DNA of 10,942 nt from Goniomonas avonlea (Eukaryota > Cryptophyceae > Goniomonadida > Goniomonadaceae), in the NCBI GenBank assembly GCA_003573635.1, contig QUTJ01031334.1:1-10942 (forward strand). Reading direction: 5' to 3'. The notes beneath the pieces are model-generated. The model was given only the letters and a program-made list of their open reading frames with translations, was not told the origin of the DNA and did no database searches. The translations under genes and the position numbers were made by a program. Below are positions 1-10,200 of the stretch, piece after piece. Within the stretch, counting starts at the first letter, position 1. Each line of letters begins with the position of its first letter.

Positions 1-177
1 ACGCTGCTGGTGAACGAGATGATACGCTGGTTTATCGCGATCATACACTGGTGGTGATGTTTTCAAGGATGACGCCGGTGATTTTTGAACGACAGCACGC
101 GCTGGATCATACGCTGCTGGTGACGTTTTCTCGGGATCATACGCCGGTGATTTTGAACGAGATCATACGCTGGTGGG
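1..177. repeat. Imperfect minisatellite (GATCATACGCTGGTG-like)
   Basis: A degenerate unit close to GATCATACGCTGGTG recurs at about 18, 39, 68, 105, 135 and 161, at irregular spacing of 21-37 bp. Several copies are followed by GATTTT and GAACGA. Variants include GATGATACGCTGG, GATCATACACTGG and GATCATACGCCGG. The array starts at or before the window edge, so its left limit is unknown. No sustained coding frame with protein-like composition is present. It is best read as decayed tandem-repeat intergenic DNA; no mobile-element hallmark is visible. Confidence 0.75.
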
Positions 178-199
178 AGGCGAGATCAAGTCCGAGTTG

Positions 200-530
200 A
201 TACTTGTTTGCCTCGCCTCATGCAGTTTCAGGCGAAAACATGAAGTCGTCATGTTGAGTGGGTCGCCTCACTGTCTCGGGCTTCAATTTGAGTGCCTCGC
301 CTCATGCTGCTTGAACAACAAGAAGACACGAAGACTTCATGTTGAGTGGGCCGCCTCTCCTCATGCAGTTTCAGGCTTGAACAATAAGAAGACATGAAGA
401 CATCATGGCCATCTGTCCCTCAAAGTCTCAAACTGCCTCGCCTCATGCTGCTTGAACACTCAGAAGACATGAAGACTTGAGTGCGTCGCCTCATTGTTTC
501 AGGCCTCGAGTTGAACAAAACGAAGGCTGG
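200..530. repeat. Degenerate tandem repeats (GCCTCGCCTCATGC / TTGAACAA / GAAGACATGAAGAC)
   Basis: A composite unit recurs in full or in part: a GCCTCGCCTCATGC block (about 210, 262, 294, 353, 435 and 486), then TTTCAGGC or TTGAACAA(C/T)AAGAAGACA, then GAAGACTTCATGTTGAGTGGG. Copies near 294-350 and 353-405 are the most complete. Copies at 262 and 486 are truncated. Spacing between blocks is about 32-82 bp, so units have been deleted and diverged. A 74-codon open frame at 173-397 lies largely inside this array and is most likely a by-product of the repeat. Confidence 0.7.
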
Positions 531-584
531 AATTGATGGAGTACCTGAGCTCACCAGAATAGAAAACGAACGCGCCGCAGTGTG

Positions 585-609
585 AACCCCAACCCAACCC
601 AACCCAACC
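585..609 (-). repeat. (AACCC)n tract, potential G-quadruplex on the - strand
   Basis: The + strand carries C-tracts at 587-590, 593-595, 598-600 and 603-605, separated each time by AA, followed by CC at 608-609. The - strand therefore reads as four G-tracts of at least three bases with TT loops, which fits the usual intramolecular G-quadruplex pattern. It resembles a telomere-type repeat but is only about five units long and internal, so it is more likely a simple repeat than a telomere. It lies about 680 bp upstream of the LRR reading frame. Confidence 0.7.
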
Positions 610-619
610 TCCCTTACTA

Positions 620-663
620 GGTCAGATGAATGTGGGGGACCGTCCAGAACCGCTCATCTGACC
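620..663. repeat. Inverted repeat with perfect 10-bp arms
   Basis: GGTCAGATGA (620-629) is perfectly complementary to TCATCTGACC (654-663), with a 24-nt loop. The right-arm sequence recurs at 847-856 (TCATCTGACC) and in a variant at 710-719 (TCATCTGGCC), so it is a local repeated word as well as a possible hairpin. There is no T-run that would make it a bacterial-type terminator. Its role is unknown; a palindromic protein-binding site or the remnant of a local duplication are both possible. Confidence 0.55.
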
Positions 664-664
664 G

Positions 665-697
665 AGCGGCTCTGTGCAGCCCACCAGCGGCTCTGTG
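665..697. repeat. 12-bp direct repeat AGCGGCTCTGTG
   Basis: AGCGGCTCTGTG occurs at 665-676 and again at 686-697, 21 bp apart start to start. It sits immediately to the right of the inverted repeat and suggests small local duplications in this flank. No coding or regulatory meaning can be assigned. Confidence 0.5.
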
Positions 698-1292
698 TCA
701 ACCCGCTCCTCATCTGGCCAGGGAAACCCTGCCTCAGAAGAATAGTCAACTTTGTCGAAAGGAACATTCCTACAAAGTAGCCACCAAGACCAGAGACCAG
801 GGCTCTTCTGGCTCGGGTTGCTCGCACGTGCGGTCGCGCGCTTGCCTCATCTGACCTGAATTAAGAAGGGCAACTTCGGTGTTGGTTGAGCATCTTCAAT
901 CTGGTCGTCACCGGTCAGAGTCGGAGAACCGAAAGATGTCACCGCAGCTCTCACCTGAGGCTTACAGTGAGCTTCGGTCCTCGTTGATGCTGTTGCCAAT
1001 CGACGACTCCAACAAGACTTGTGCCTTGGCCGGTTCGTTGGTCGTCTTGGGTCCGTCGGGAACGCGTGGCGGACCTCTCAGTCACCTCTGGCGGTGAAAT
1101 GTGGATTGGATACCACCGTACGCGGGTAGGGTTAAGATATGGACTATTCTTTTGGGGGCTGGCTTATCTGGGCCTTATCTGGTGCAACTCCCCAAGAGGC
1201 GAGCCGCGAGCCACCCACATCGAAGGCTGCGGCGCAGCGGGCCCTCGGATTCAGCCTAATCCTCACAACTGAATCCTCCCACCGGGGTTCAG
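698..1292. other. 5' flanking region of the LRR gene, no recognised element
   Basis: About 595 bp without a supportable gene. The open frames here are short, overlap each other on both strands and show no recognisable protein family. No TATA box, initiator or tRNA/rRNA-like structure is convincing by eye. In the frame of the downstream LRR gene a TAA stop lies at 1257-1259, so a continuous reading frame cannot extend further left. The promoter and 5' untranslated region, and possibly an upstream exon, must lie in this region if the gene is expressed. Confidence 0.5.
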
Positions 1293-4200
1293 ATGAACAT
1301 CGGACTCCTGAGTGTCCGGCGGAGGCACCATGGAAATTCGTCTGGCCCACGAAGAGCGCCCCCGGTCACTTGGGGCATTCTGCGCAGAGCGAATGGATCT
1401 AGGAACAGAGCTCGTCCCGCTCAAACTCGCGGCGGTGGGCGGGCAGGGCCGGAAGACAAAAATGAGACAGCCGATGTGGTTGAACAGGAGAGGACTGTGG
1501 AACTGAAGGCCATACGCAGTTCGTTGGACCTTGAGCATATCTGCGCCAGGCTCTCGGATGAAAAGGCGATTGTGACGTCTCTCGACCTCGCAGGTTGCCA
1601 GTTGCGACCTGAGGGGGCCACAGCTCTCGCTTCCGGCCTTCTGGTGCAGACACGGCTGGCACAACTGAATATTGCAGACAACTTGCTGGGGCCGGAGGGA
1701 GTTCAGGAATTTGTCGTAACGTTTTCCCAGCTGACACGACTCAACCTTTCAAAAAACGAACTCGGCGACCAAGGTCTCGCGCTTGTCTTCTCTCAGTCAC
1801 TCTCCCGGCTCGAATCTTTGGAACTTATGGGCAACAGCTTGGGCTCCTCTGGTGCAATTGCTCTCGCGTCAGTGCTTGCCACGCTGAGTCTCACAAAGCT
1901 TGACGTTGGAGACAACGGCGGCATTGGCTCGGCTGGAGCCAACGCCCTTGCTCTCGCCCTGGCGGGATGCACTCGACTGACCACTTTGGGACTCTACCGC
2001 TGCGCGGTGGGCAGGGAAAATCGGGATTTTCCTGCCGTTGTGGCCTCGGGGCTTGGGCGTCTTGACTCTCTCACGCACCTGGACCTCGGGGGCAACTTGA
2101 TTGATTCCGATGGCGCGCACGCCCTGGCGCCTGTGTTCGAGTCCAACACCCAGCTGCGGTCCTTGAGCATTGACCACGATATCCCCATTGACCGTTTGCA
2201 GCATCACCGCACTTTGGATTTCAAGGGAGAATTTCGTAGGGACCATTACTCTTTGGCTGACCTAGTGACAGCCGCCTATTTTCTCAGGCGCAACACAGTG
2301 TTGACCAATCTTGACCTCTCCGATAACGGCCTTGAAGTCATCCAAGTTATCGGTCCCTCCTTTGCCGCTGTTGCTGGCTCGGGTGCCGCGGTCCTGGCAA
2401 CGTTGAAACTTGCCGACAATGGCTTGGGCTCCCCTGGTGCAGCTGCTCTTGCGACGGTGCTTGCCACGCTCGACCTCACCCAGCTCGACCTGGGGGGCAA
2501 CGCAATTGGCTCTCGCGGGGTCGCCGCCCTGACTCCCGCCCTCTCGAATTTCACGCGTCTGACCTCTTTGAGCCTCCGCGACAGCGTGGCGGTCGGCGGG
2601 GACGGGGAGTTTCCGGCCGCTGTTGCCGCTGCGCTTGGCCGGCTCGCTTGTCTCTCGCATCTGGACCTCGGAGGCAACTTGATTGACTTCGAGGGCGCCT
2701 CCGCCCTGGCGGCCCTTGTCAGGTCCCTGCCGCTGCGGACCTTGTTCGTTGACCATGATATCCCCATTGACCGTCTGCGCACAGTCAAAATCCTGGACAT
2801 CAAGAAAGGTAGTTACTCAGTGGCGGACCTGGTCCTGATGGGTGGTTTCTTCCGCACTGCCAGTGCGCTGACCAACTTGAGCTTAGTCAACGCCGAGCTA
2901 GGGCCGCAAGGTATCAGAGCTCTGGCACCAGCACTCCCGAGCCTCGCTCACCTGACTAGCTTCAACCTCCGAAACAACAGGTTGGGCCTCGAAGGGGCCA
3001 CCGTCCTGGCCTCCCACCCCTTGACTCTTGCCGGGCTGACAAGCCTGAACCTTGCAGCGAACCACCTCAGCACAGACGCCATTGAGGCGCTCGCCCCTGC
3101 GCTTGCGCGGTCGACCGGGCTGACATCCTTGCGTCTGGAAGACAATGACTTGCAGCCAGAGGCTGTGCGCGCGCTCTTCCCTGTGCTCCATGGCAGCACC
3201 CTGCTGCGGACGCTCCGCGTTGCCGTAATAGACATAAACCCGCAGGACATTCGGGCCCTGCCCGTGCTTGACTTTGGCCGCATGCTGACGTCTGTATCCG
3301 ATCTGGCTGCGGTCGCGTTTTTGCTCGAGTTCAACACTTCACTGGAGACTCTCGATGTATCAAACAACGCACTTGGCTTTCACGTCAACCGCACCACGCT
3401 GCTTCTGTCGGCCCTTTCTGCTTTGACTGCGCTTCGGTCGTTGGACCTCGAGGGGAACGATTTGGGCGAGAAGGGCCTCGAAGCCATTGATTCCATTTTC
3501 CCATCGCTTCTTTCTCTCACAACTTTGAACCTCAGCGGCAATTTGTCCCTGGCGGATGACAAAAACTCAGCATTGATATTGCCCCATCTTCAAGTCTTGA
3601 CGGGGCTGACAAGCCTGAACCTTGCGACAAATCGCCTCTCTTCGCCCGCTATCGCGGCGCTCGTTCCAGCACTTGTACAGTTGACAGGCCTGACAGCCTT
3701 GCGCTTGGACGGTACACCTTTGCTTGCTGCTGCTGCTCGCAATCTCTTCCCTCTGCTCGATGGGAACAGTGTACTCTTGTCCCTCCGCCTTGACCGAATT
3801 GATATTTCCGTGCAGCCCATCGTCACCAGGCCCGTCCAGGCGCTCGATCTGAGAGATAGGTCTGCCGCTGAGGTTATTGTGGTCGCGCGCTTGCTTGAGC
3901 TCAACACTGTGCTGACGGACCTCCGATTCTCAACCCTCCCCAGGGATCTGGACCCCGGGCTTGAGTCGCCGCTTTTGCAGGCGCTTGCGCGCTCCACACA
4001 GCTGACATCTCTCAAGGTTGAGGACGCCTTCCCGTTTCAGCCCCAAGCCGCGACTGGCCTTGCTCGAGTGCTTTCGGGCATGAATCTGACGTGTTTGGAC
4101 CTTGGGGGGCACAACCGTATGGTTGGCGATGCTGGCGCCTCTGAAATATTTGACGCTCTCTCTCCGAAGCTCTCTCTCCTGAAAACCCTGCGCGTCGACC

Positions 4201-7200
4201 ATGACATTCCCGTGGGTGACATTCACACTCTGCCGACACTGGCATTGCCAGGAGACTATTCGGCTGCCGATATTGTGGCAGTGGCAGCGTTGGTCAGGTC
4301 CAGCACTGTGCTCTCAGACTTGGATTGCTCGGGCAACCCGCTGGGGGCGACCGGCATCCACGTCCTGGTTCTGGCTCTGCAATCTGTCCCGGGACTGACC
4401 TCGTTGAACCTCTCGAGAAACAACTTGTGGGAGACAGCGGCTGCTACTCTCAGCTCTAAGCATTTCGCGCTCCCTGGCCTGACCCGATTAGATCTCGCAG
4501 GCAATAATCTCGATGCCCGAGCGATTTCCGAGCTTGGTGGCGCCCTGACCAGTTCGACGGGGCTGACCGCGTTGCACCTCGAGAGCAACGATTTGCGCGC
4601 GGACGCGATCGTTTCACTTTTCCCTCTGCTCGCTCACACCACCCGCCTGAAGTCCCTGCGCTTCGACGTTCTGGACATTCCAGTGCAGAACGTTATGTCC
4701 TTGCAGGTGGTCGACTTGAGCTCCCGTGCCGCCGCCAACGCCGGCGCGATGCTGGCCCTCGTTGAACTTAACACGAGGCTGACGGTCCTGGACTTCTCCA
4801 ATAACAAGGTTGGGGCTGAAAATGGCGACCGAGCGTTGCGGTCGCTGGCCTCCTGCTTGAAAGATTTGAACCTTGAAGGGAACGACCTGGGCCCAGCTGG
4901 CGCCACTGCGCTTTCGCAGGCCCTTGGCGCCATGACGTTGACGCGTCTGGACCTGGGGAACAATTCGATCGATGCCGCCGGTGCCACCGCCGTGTTTGCC
5001 GCCCTCGCTGGCACGCTCACCCTCCTCAAAACTCTGGTCGTTGACCACGACATACCTGTCGGAAACATTCGCACGGTGAAGGAGCTCACGTTGACCTCGA
5101 GCTTCTCCGCGGCGGATATGGTGGCCGTTGCTAGTTTTCTCAAGCTCAACACCGTGCTCACAAACCTGGACCTCTCGGGGAACCGAATGACGTCGGCCGG
5201 CCTCGAACCACTCGTCGCCGCTATCCAGGCCATCTCTGGGCACCTGACGACGCTGAACCTTGGGACCAACGCCTTGGGCGCCGATGGGTCGACGCTCCTC
5301 GCGTCTGACCCCTTGCTGTTTTCAGGGATCACCAGCTTGGATCTTGCGGCTAACCAACTTGACCTTGAAACCCTCCTGCCGACACTAAAGGGCGCGGTGA
5401 GGTTGGTGCACTTGCGGCTCAGTGGCAATGCGGTGTGTGATCTCTTCCCTGTGCTTGCCCACACTTCTCTGCGCTATCTGTGTCTTGACGTGACAGACAT
5501 TGACGTCCACGGCATCCGTGGCCGTGAGGTCCTCAGCTTGGGCAGCAAGCAGTTCTCGGCGTCCGAGATTGTTGTAGTCGCGGGCTGCATCGAACTCAAC
5601 ACAGCGCTAACGCAGCTGGACCTCTCTGACAACGCTGTTGGCGGGTTGGACGTCACGCCCCTCGTCCTCCGGCGCGTTTCAATGGCCACTGCGCTCACAC
5701 ACTTGAACCTTCGGGGCACCAAGCTTGGCCCGTCGGGGGCCTCACTCCTCTCGCAAGGCCTTGCCCAGCTGACCCAGCTCACGAGTCTAGACCTGGCCAA
5801 CAACCAGCTCGGGGCGGCAGGCGTCGAAAGCCTCGCGCCTTCTCTGCAGAGCCTGACCCGGTTGGCCACGCTGAACCTCTCCGCCAACAACTTGGACCAC
5901 CTGGCCATCGCCGCCTTGCCCTCGGACTTGCCCGGGCTGACGAGCCTGAAGCTCGCTGACAACAAGCTCAACCCCGTCGCTGTTGAAGCTCTCGGCTGCA
6001 TGCTGTTGCGGTCAACCGGTTTAACGGAACTGTGTCTCGAGAACTGTGGCGTAGGGAGGGAGGCTGTCCGTTTTCTCTTCCCAGTGCTGTCGGGGAACAC
6101 CTTGCTGCGGACCCTCCGCGTCGGCGGCGATATTCCCGTGGAGGACGTGAGGTCCCTCCGCACTCTCGACTTCAGCAACAAGCACTACTCTGCTGCCGAC
6201 CTGGATGCGATCGCGTTCCTGCTCGAGTTCAACACGGTGCTCACCAGGCTCGACATCTCAGGGAATAACTTGCAAGTGCCGGGCCTCGAGCTTCTTGTTT
6301 CCACTCTCACGCAGGCCACCCGACTCGTCGCCTTGAAACAACTCAGCCTCCGTGACAACTCGCTCGGCCCTCTCAGCGCCGACCTGCTCTATCCCTTGCT
6401 GTCGAATCTGACGCATTTGGATCTCGGCTGTAACGATGTCGGCCTCGACACTGCCAAGGACCTCGCGCCGTCCCTGTCGCATCTCCAGTTCCTGTGCCTG
6501 GACTCGGATCACCAAATTCCATTGACTGACATCCGCACGCTGCATTCAGTGGACCTGAGGGGCAAAAACTACTCAATCGCCGACTTGGCTGTCATCTCCC
6601 GCTTTCTCCAGCAAAACACAGTGCTGACCGACCTGGACCTGTCGGAGAACCACTTTGTGTCTGCTAGCGTGCGTGCGGTCGAGCCTCTCATATCCGCGCT
6701 ATCCACCCAGACGGTGCTGTCGTCGTTGAACCTCGGCGGCAACTCCATGGGGGCCGCCGCAAGCAGCGCGCTCTTCCCAGTGTTCCTGGCCAACACGCAG
6801 CTGGTGAATCTCTCGCTGCGTGGCAACAAGTTAGGCCCCGCTGTCGCCTCTGTGCTGGCAACTGTCCTCGCGCACCTCTCGCTGCTCACCACGCTGGATC
6901 TCGGATATACCGCTCTGGGGCCAACAGGCGTGTGCGCGCTGCTTCCTGTCCTCGCCTCCACCCTCACGGACCTGTCCTTTGGGCCGACCGCCGAGCTCAA
7001 CCTTTCAGGCTTGCGCAGTCTCCCAGCCAGCCTCCCGCTTGCTCTTAAGCACAACATTCCTCTGGTGCGGCTTACAGTGCACGGTCTGGACCGAGACGAC
7101 CTTGCGTTGCTGCTCGAGGGTCAAACCGCTCTCCAGCTGCTAGAGCTGTCCGGCGGGCCCGCCCTGTTTGGGGCGCAGGTTGCGGAGTTGGTGCGCCCAC

Positions 7201-10200
7201 TCACAGCGCTCACAACTCTCACGCTGCGCGACATCGTCAACGGGGACGGCGACAACGCGCTTGCTCAGATCCTTGGCTGGTTCCGCCCGCATCTCAAGGC
7301 CCTGACTCTTGCTCGCTGTGGACTCACGTCGCTGAATCCACGCCGGGGCGTGCGAGGAGCTCCCGACTCTGCGCCACCGCAGGCAGACGCTCGCGCAAGC
7401 GAGCACCGCCGGCGACTGGGCGACGAGTGGGATCGTGTACGGGCTGCGGTCCAGTCGGAAATCCAGGCTGGCGCGATGGGGCGTGTGGGGCTGGAGCAGC
7501 TGCTTGCCTGGGCAGACCATGAGATGGCCCGAGCACGGTCAGTGGGAGGTGACCACGACGTTGCCGCTGTGTTTTCTGGGCTACGGGAACGACTGAATGC
7601 GGTACCAGGCGGGTCGGACCTGCTGCCGACGCTTGATACCAGCGGCATGTCTCCTCCATCAGTGGAGCTGGTGGGTCTCGAGACGCTCAATGTGCGCGGC
7701 AACCGGCTTACAGAGCTGTGGGCTGACCTCGGTCGGCTCTCTGCGCTGACAGCCTTGCACGCTCAGGACAACCCCGACATGCAGTGGCCGCCTCGTCAAG
7801 TGGTGGCGGCAGGGTCGACCACGACCATTCAGTTCCTTCAGGACTCTGTCCTCCAAGGGTTCGCGCAAAGTATCAAGACCGATCCGACTGGGTGTGCTAG
7901 AGTTGCGGAGCCGGTCCAGGCTTCAGGTGTCGCCGCCGAAGTGGTCGCAGAGACAGGTGCCACCGGAGTTTCCCAGTCGGCCACCGCGACGCCTGCGGGG
8001 GGGGTGGGGGATGAGGGGGCGTCTGGGAGTCCTGATCACATTGAAAATGTCGCATCGTTGGACTTGTCCGACTTTCCGTACACGACTGCGGAAGTTGTGA
8101 CCGTTGCTGCGCAGCTTCAGCTCAACTCTGTGCTGGTCAGCTTGAACATGTCCAACAAGTTCACGGCCGAGGGCCTCGACGCCCTCGTGCCCGCTCTGCT
8201 GGTCGCTACAAGGCTGGCCTCGTTGAACCTGGAACGCTCCCTGAGGGGCGGTCTTGCTCACGCTGCCGTGCTTGCTTGCGGTCTTCAGTGTGTGACAGCA
8301 CTCACTGTCTTGAACCTCGATCGCAACAAACTGACCGCGATCGGAGCTACTGCGATCGTGGAGAACCTTGCATGCACCTCGCTGACTGTGCTGTCGCTCC
8401 GCTCGAACAACTTGGGCCCGCAAGGTGCAGCCGCTCTTGTTCCAGCGCTTAAGCGCAACCCACGACTCACGAGTCTGACCCTTGGTTGCAACAAAATTGG
8501 TGCTTCTGGCTCCGCTGCGATTGCGGGTGCTCTGCTGCTCCATACGCGGCTTGCTGTCTTGGATCTTTCGCGCAACAACGTGATGGGTGCGGGCATCAAG
8601 GCGCTTCTTCCCGTTTTCGCTGTCGCTCCATTGACTGACTTGAACCTGGAGTGCAACAACCTGGGGGGTGTTGGGGCCAGCGCGCTTGCCTCGGAGCCCT
8701 CCGCCCTCTCTGGTCTGGCCAGCTTCAACCTCGCATCCAACCATCTCAGCACCAAAGCTATCCAACAGCTCGCTCCGACTCTGGTCAACTCGACTCGGCT
8801 CACCATATTGCGTCTGGATGACAATCCCTTCGGCCCGGCAGCTGTTCGCGCGCTCTTCCCCGTCCTGGTGAGCACGGTGCTCAACTCCCTCCGGCTGGGC
8901 GTCGCGGACCTCGCGGTGCAGGACATCAGGACCTCGGCCGCACTCGACTTGAGCAGCAAGCGGTACTCCGCNGCNGAAGCGGTTGCCGTCTCGCACTTGC
9001 TCTCGCTGAACACTGCTCTAACGGACCTCAACCTGTCTGACAACGGCTTGAAAAGCAAGCAGATGCTTGCTTTCAGGCCGGCCCTCCGCGCTGGCACGGC
9101 GCTCACCTCGCTCAACCTGGCCGGCAACGACTTGGGTGCAGACGGCGCAGCGGCTCTCACCCCGATTCTCCTCGCTGCCACCCAGTTGACGAGGTTGTCC
9201 CTGCGAGCCACCAAGCTAGGCCCTGCAGCTGTTGCAAACCTGTCCGCATCCCTCGCTCGCCACTCCCTCCTCACCAGTTTGGATCTGCGGCACAATGGAC
9301 CGGAAAGTCGTGTGCGGGGCATGCCGTCCCTACCGTCGGTCGCTCAGCTCGTGTCTCTCAACCTCGACGGCAAAGTACTCGGGGTGAGCGACATCAAAGC
9401 GCTCATTTCCTCTCTCGACCTCCTCCCTCAGCTCAGAGCTTTGAACCTTCGAAACAACAACCTGGGCCGTCGCGAGGCCAGTCCCCTCTTGCCTCAAATC
9501 ATCTCCTCCGGGCTGACGCGCTTGAATCTTGCATCAAACCACCTCGGCACCCAAGCAGTCCAGGGACTCGTCCCTGCTCTGCTCAACTGCACCCGACTGG
9601 CCACGTTGCGTCTCGAGCGCAACGACTTTGCTGCTGAGGCCGCCCACTGTCTCCTCCCGCTGCTTGCACAGAACACCTCGATGCACTCCCTTCGGCTTGA
9701 CTCCGCTGCGATTCCCGTGATGGACATCCGATACTTGCCGACCATCGACCTGCGCAACTGGAAGGGCAGCGAAGTTGACATGGTGGCGCTCTCTTACCTG
9801 CTCGGCCTCAACGTGGCCCTCACACACCTAGACGCCTCAGGCAATTCCGCCCGCGATTTCATGCCGGCGCTGCGCATGTGCACCGCGTTGACCTGGCTCG
9901 ACCTCGGAGGTAAGCGCCAAGACTGTGACGCTCTCGTACTCGCCCTCGAACCGCTTGCCCGGCTCAAAACGCTCAACCTCTCCGGCGGCAAAATTGGACT
10001 TGCTGGGGTCGCTGTCCTCGCCTCTGCACCCTGCAGCTTCTCCGGGCTGACCAGCCTGAATCTGGCTGCGAATCGCCTCTGTGTTCCGTCTTTGCAGCTC
10101 CTCGCCCCGGCTTTATCAGGCCTGACCGACTTGAACCTGGAACGCAATGACTTGGGCCTGGGTGTTGGTGCTGCGCTCCTCCCATTGCTCGCGCGAAACA

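Noticed and set aside
1-177. CRISPR array
   Set aside because: The repeats are degenerate, unevenly spaced and lack unique spacers of constant length.
173-397. 74-codon + strand frame in the 5' flank
   Set aside because: It lies mostly within degenerate tandem repeats and its translation only repeats the repeat unit (NNKKT, CLASC).
620-663. Intrinsic transcription terminator
   Set aside because: The 24-nt loop and the lack of a following T-run do not fit, and the context suggests a eukaryote.
1021-1402. Short + strand frames at 1021-1272 and 1139-1402 as an upstream gene
   Set aside because: They overlap in different frames, lack a recognisable family and show no protein-like composition. 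They could at most contain an upstream exon, for which there is no evidence here.
1399-1737. Open frames on the - strand across the leader and first LRRs (112, 133 and 86 codons)
   Set aside because: They lie opposite the LRR frame, overlap one another in different frames and have no recognisable family features. They result from the codon use of the + strand gene.
3719-3736. GCT trinucleotide microsatellite
   Set aside because: Only four perfect GCT codons in a row (AAAA in the protein); too short to be notable.
4634-6181. Long - strand open frames (276 and 235 codons)
   Set aside because: They lie antisense to continuous LRRs, with Ser/Arg-rich, low-complexity translations. A sense strand that rarely uses TTA, CTA and TCA leaves its complement open.
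7656-8036. Roc GTPase domain after the LRR cap
   Set aside because: No GxxxxGKS/T loop or other GTPase motif follows the cap; the next stretch is a Gly/Ala/Val-rich linker and then RI-type LRRs.
9909-9914. GGTAAG, a splice-donor-like hexamer within the LRR array
   Set aside because: The reading frame continues through it as a normal LRR (LDLGGK followed by ALEPLARLKTLNLSGG), so an intron is not needed.
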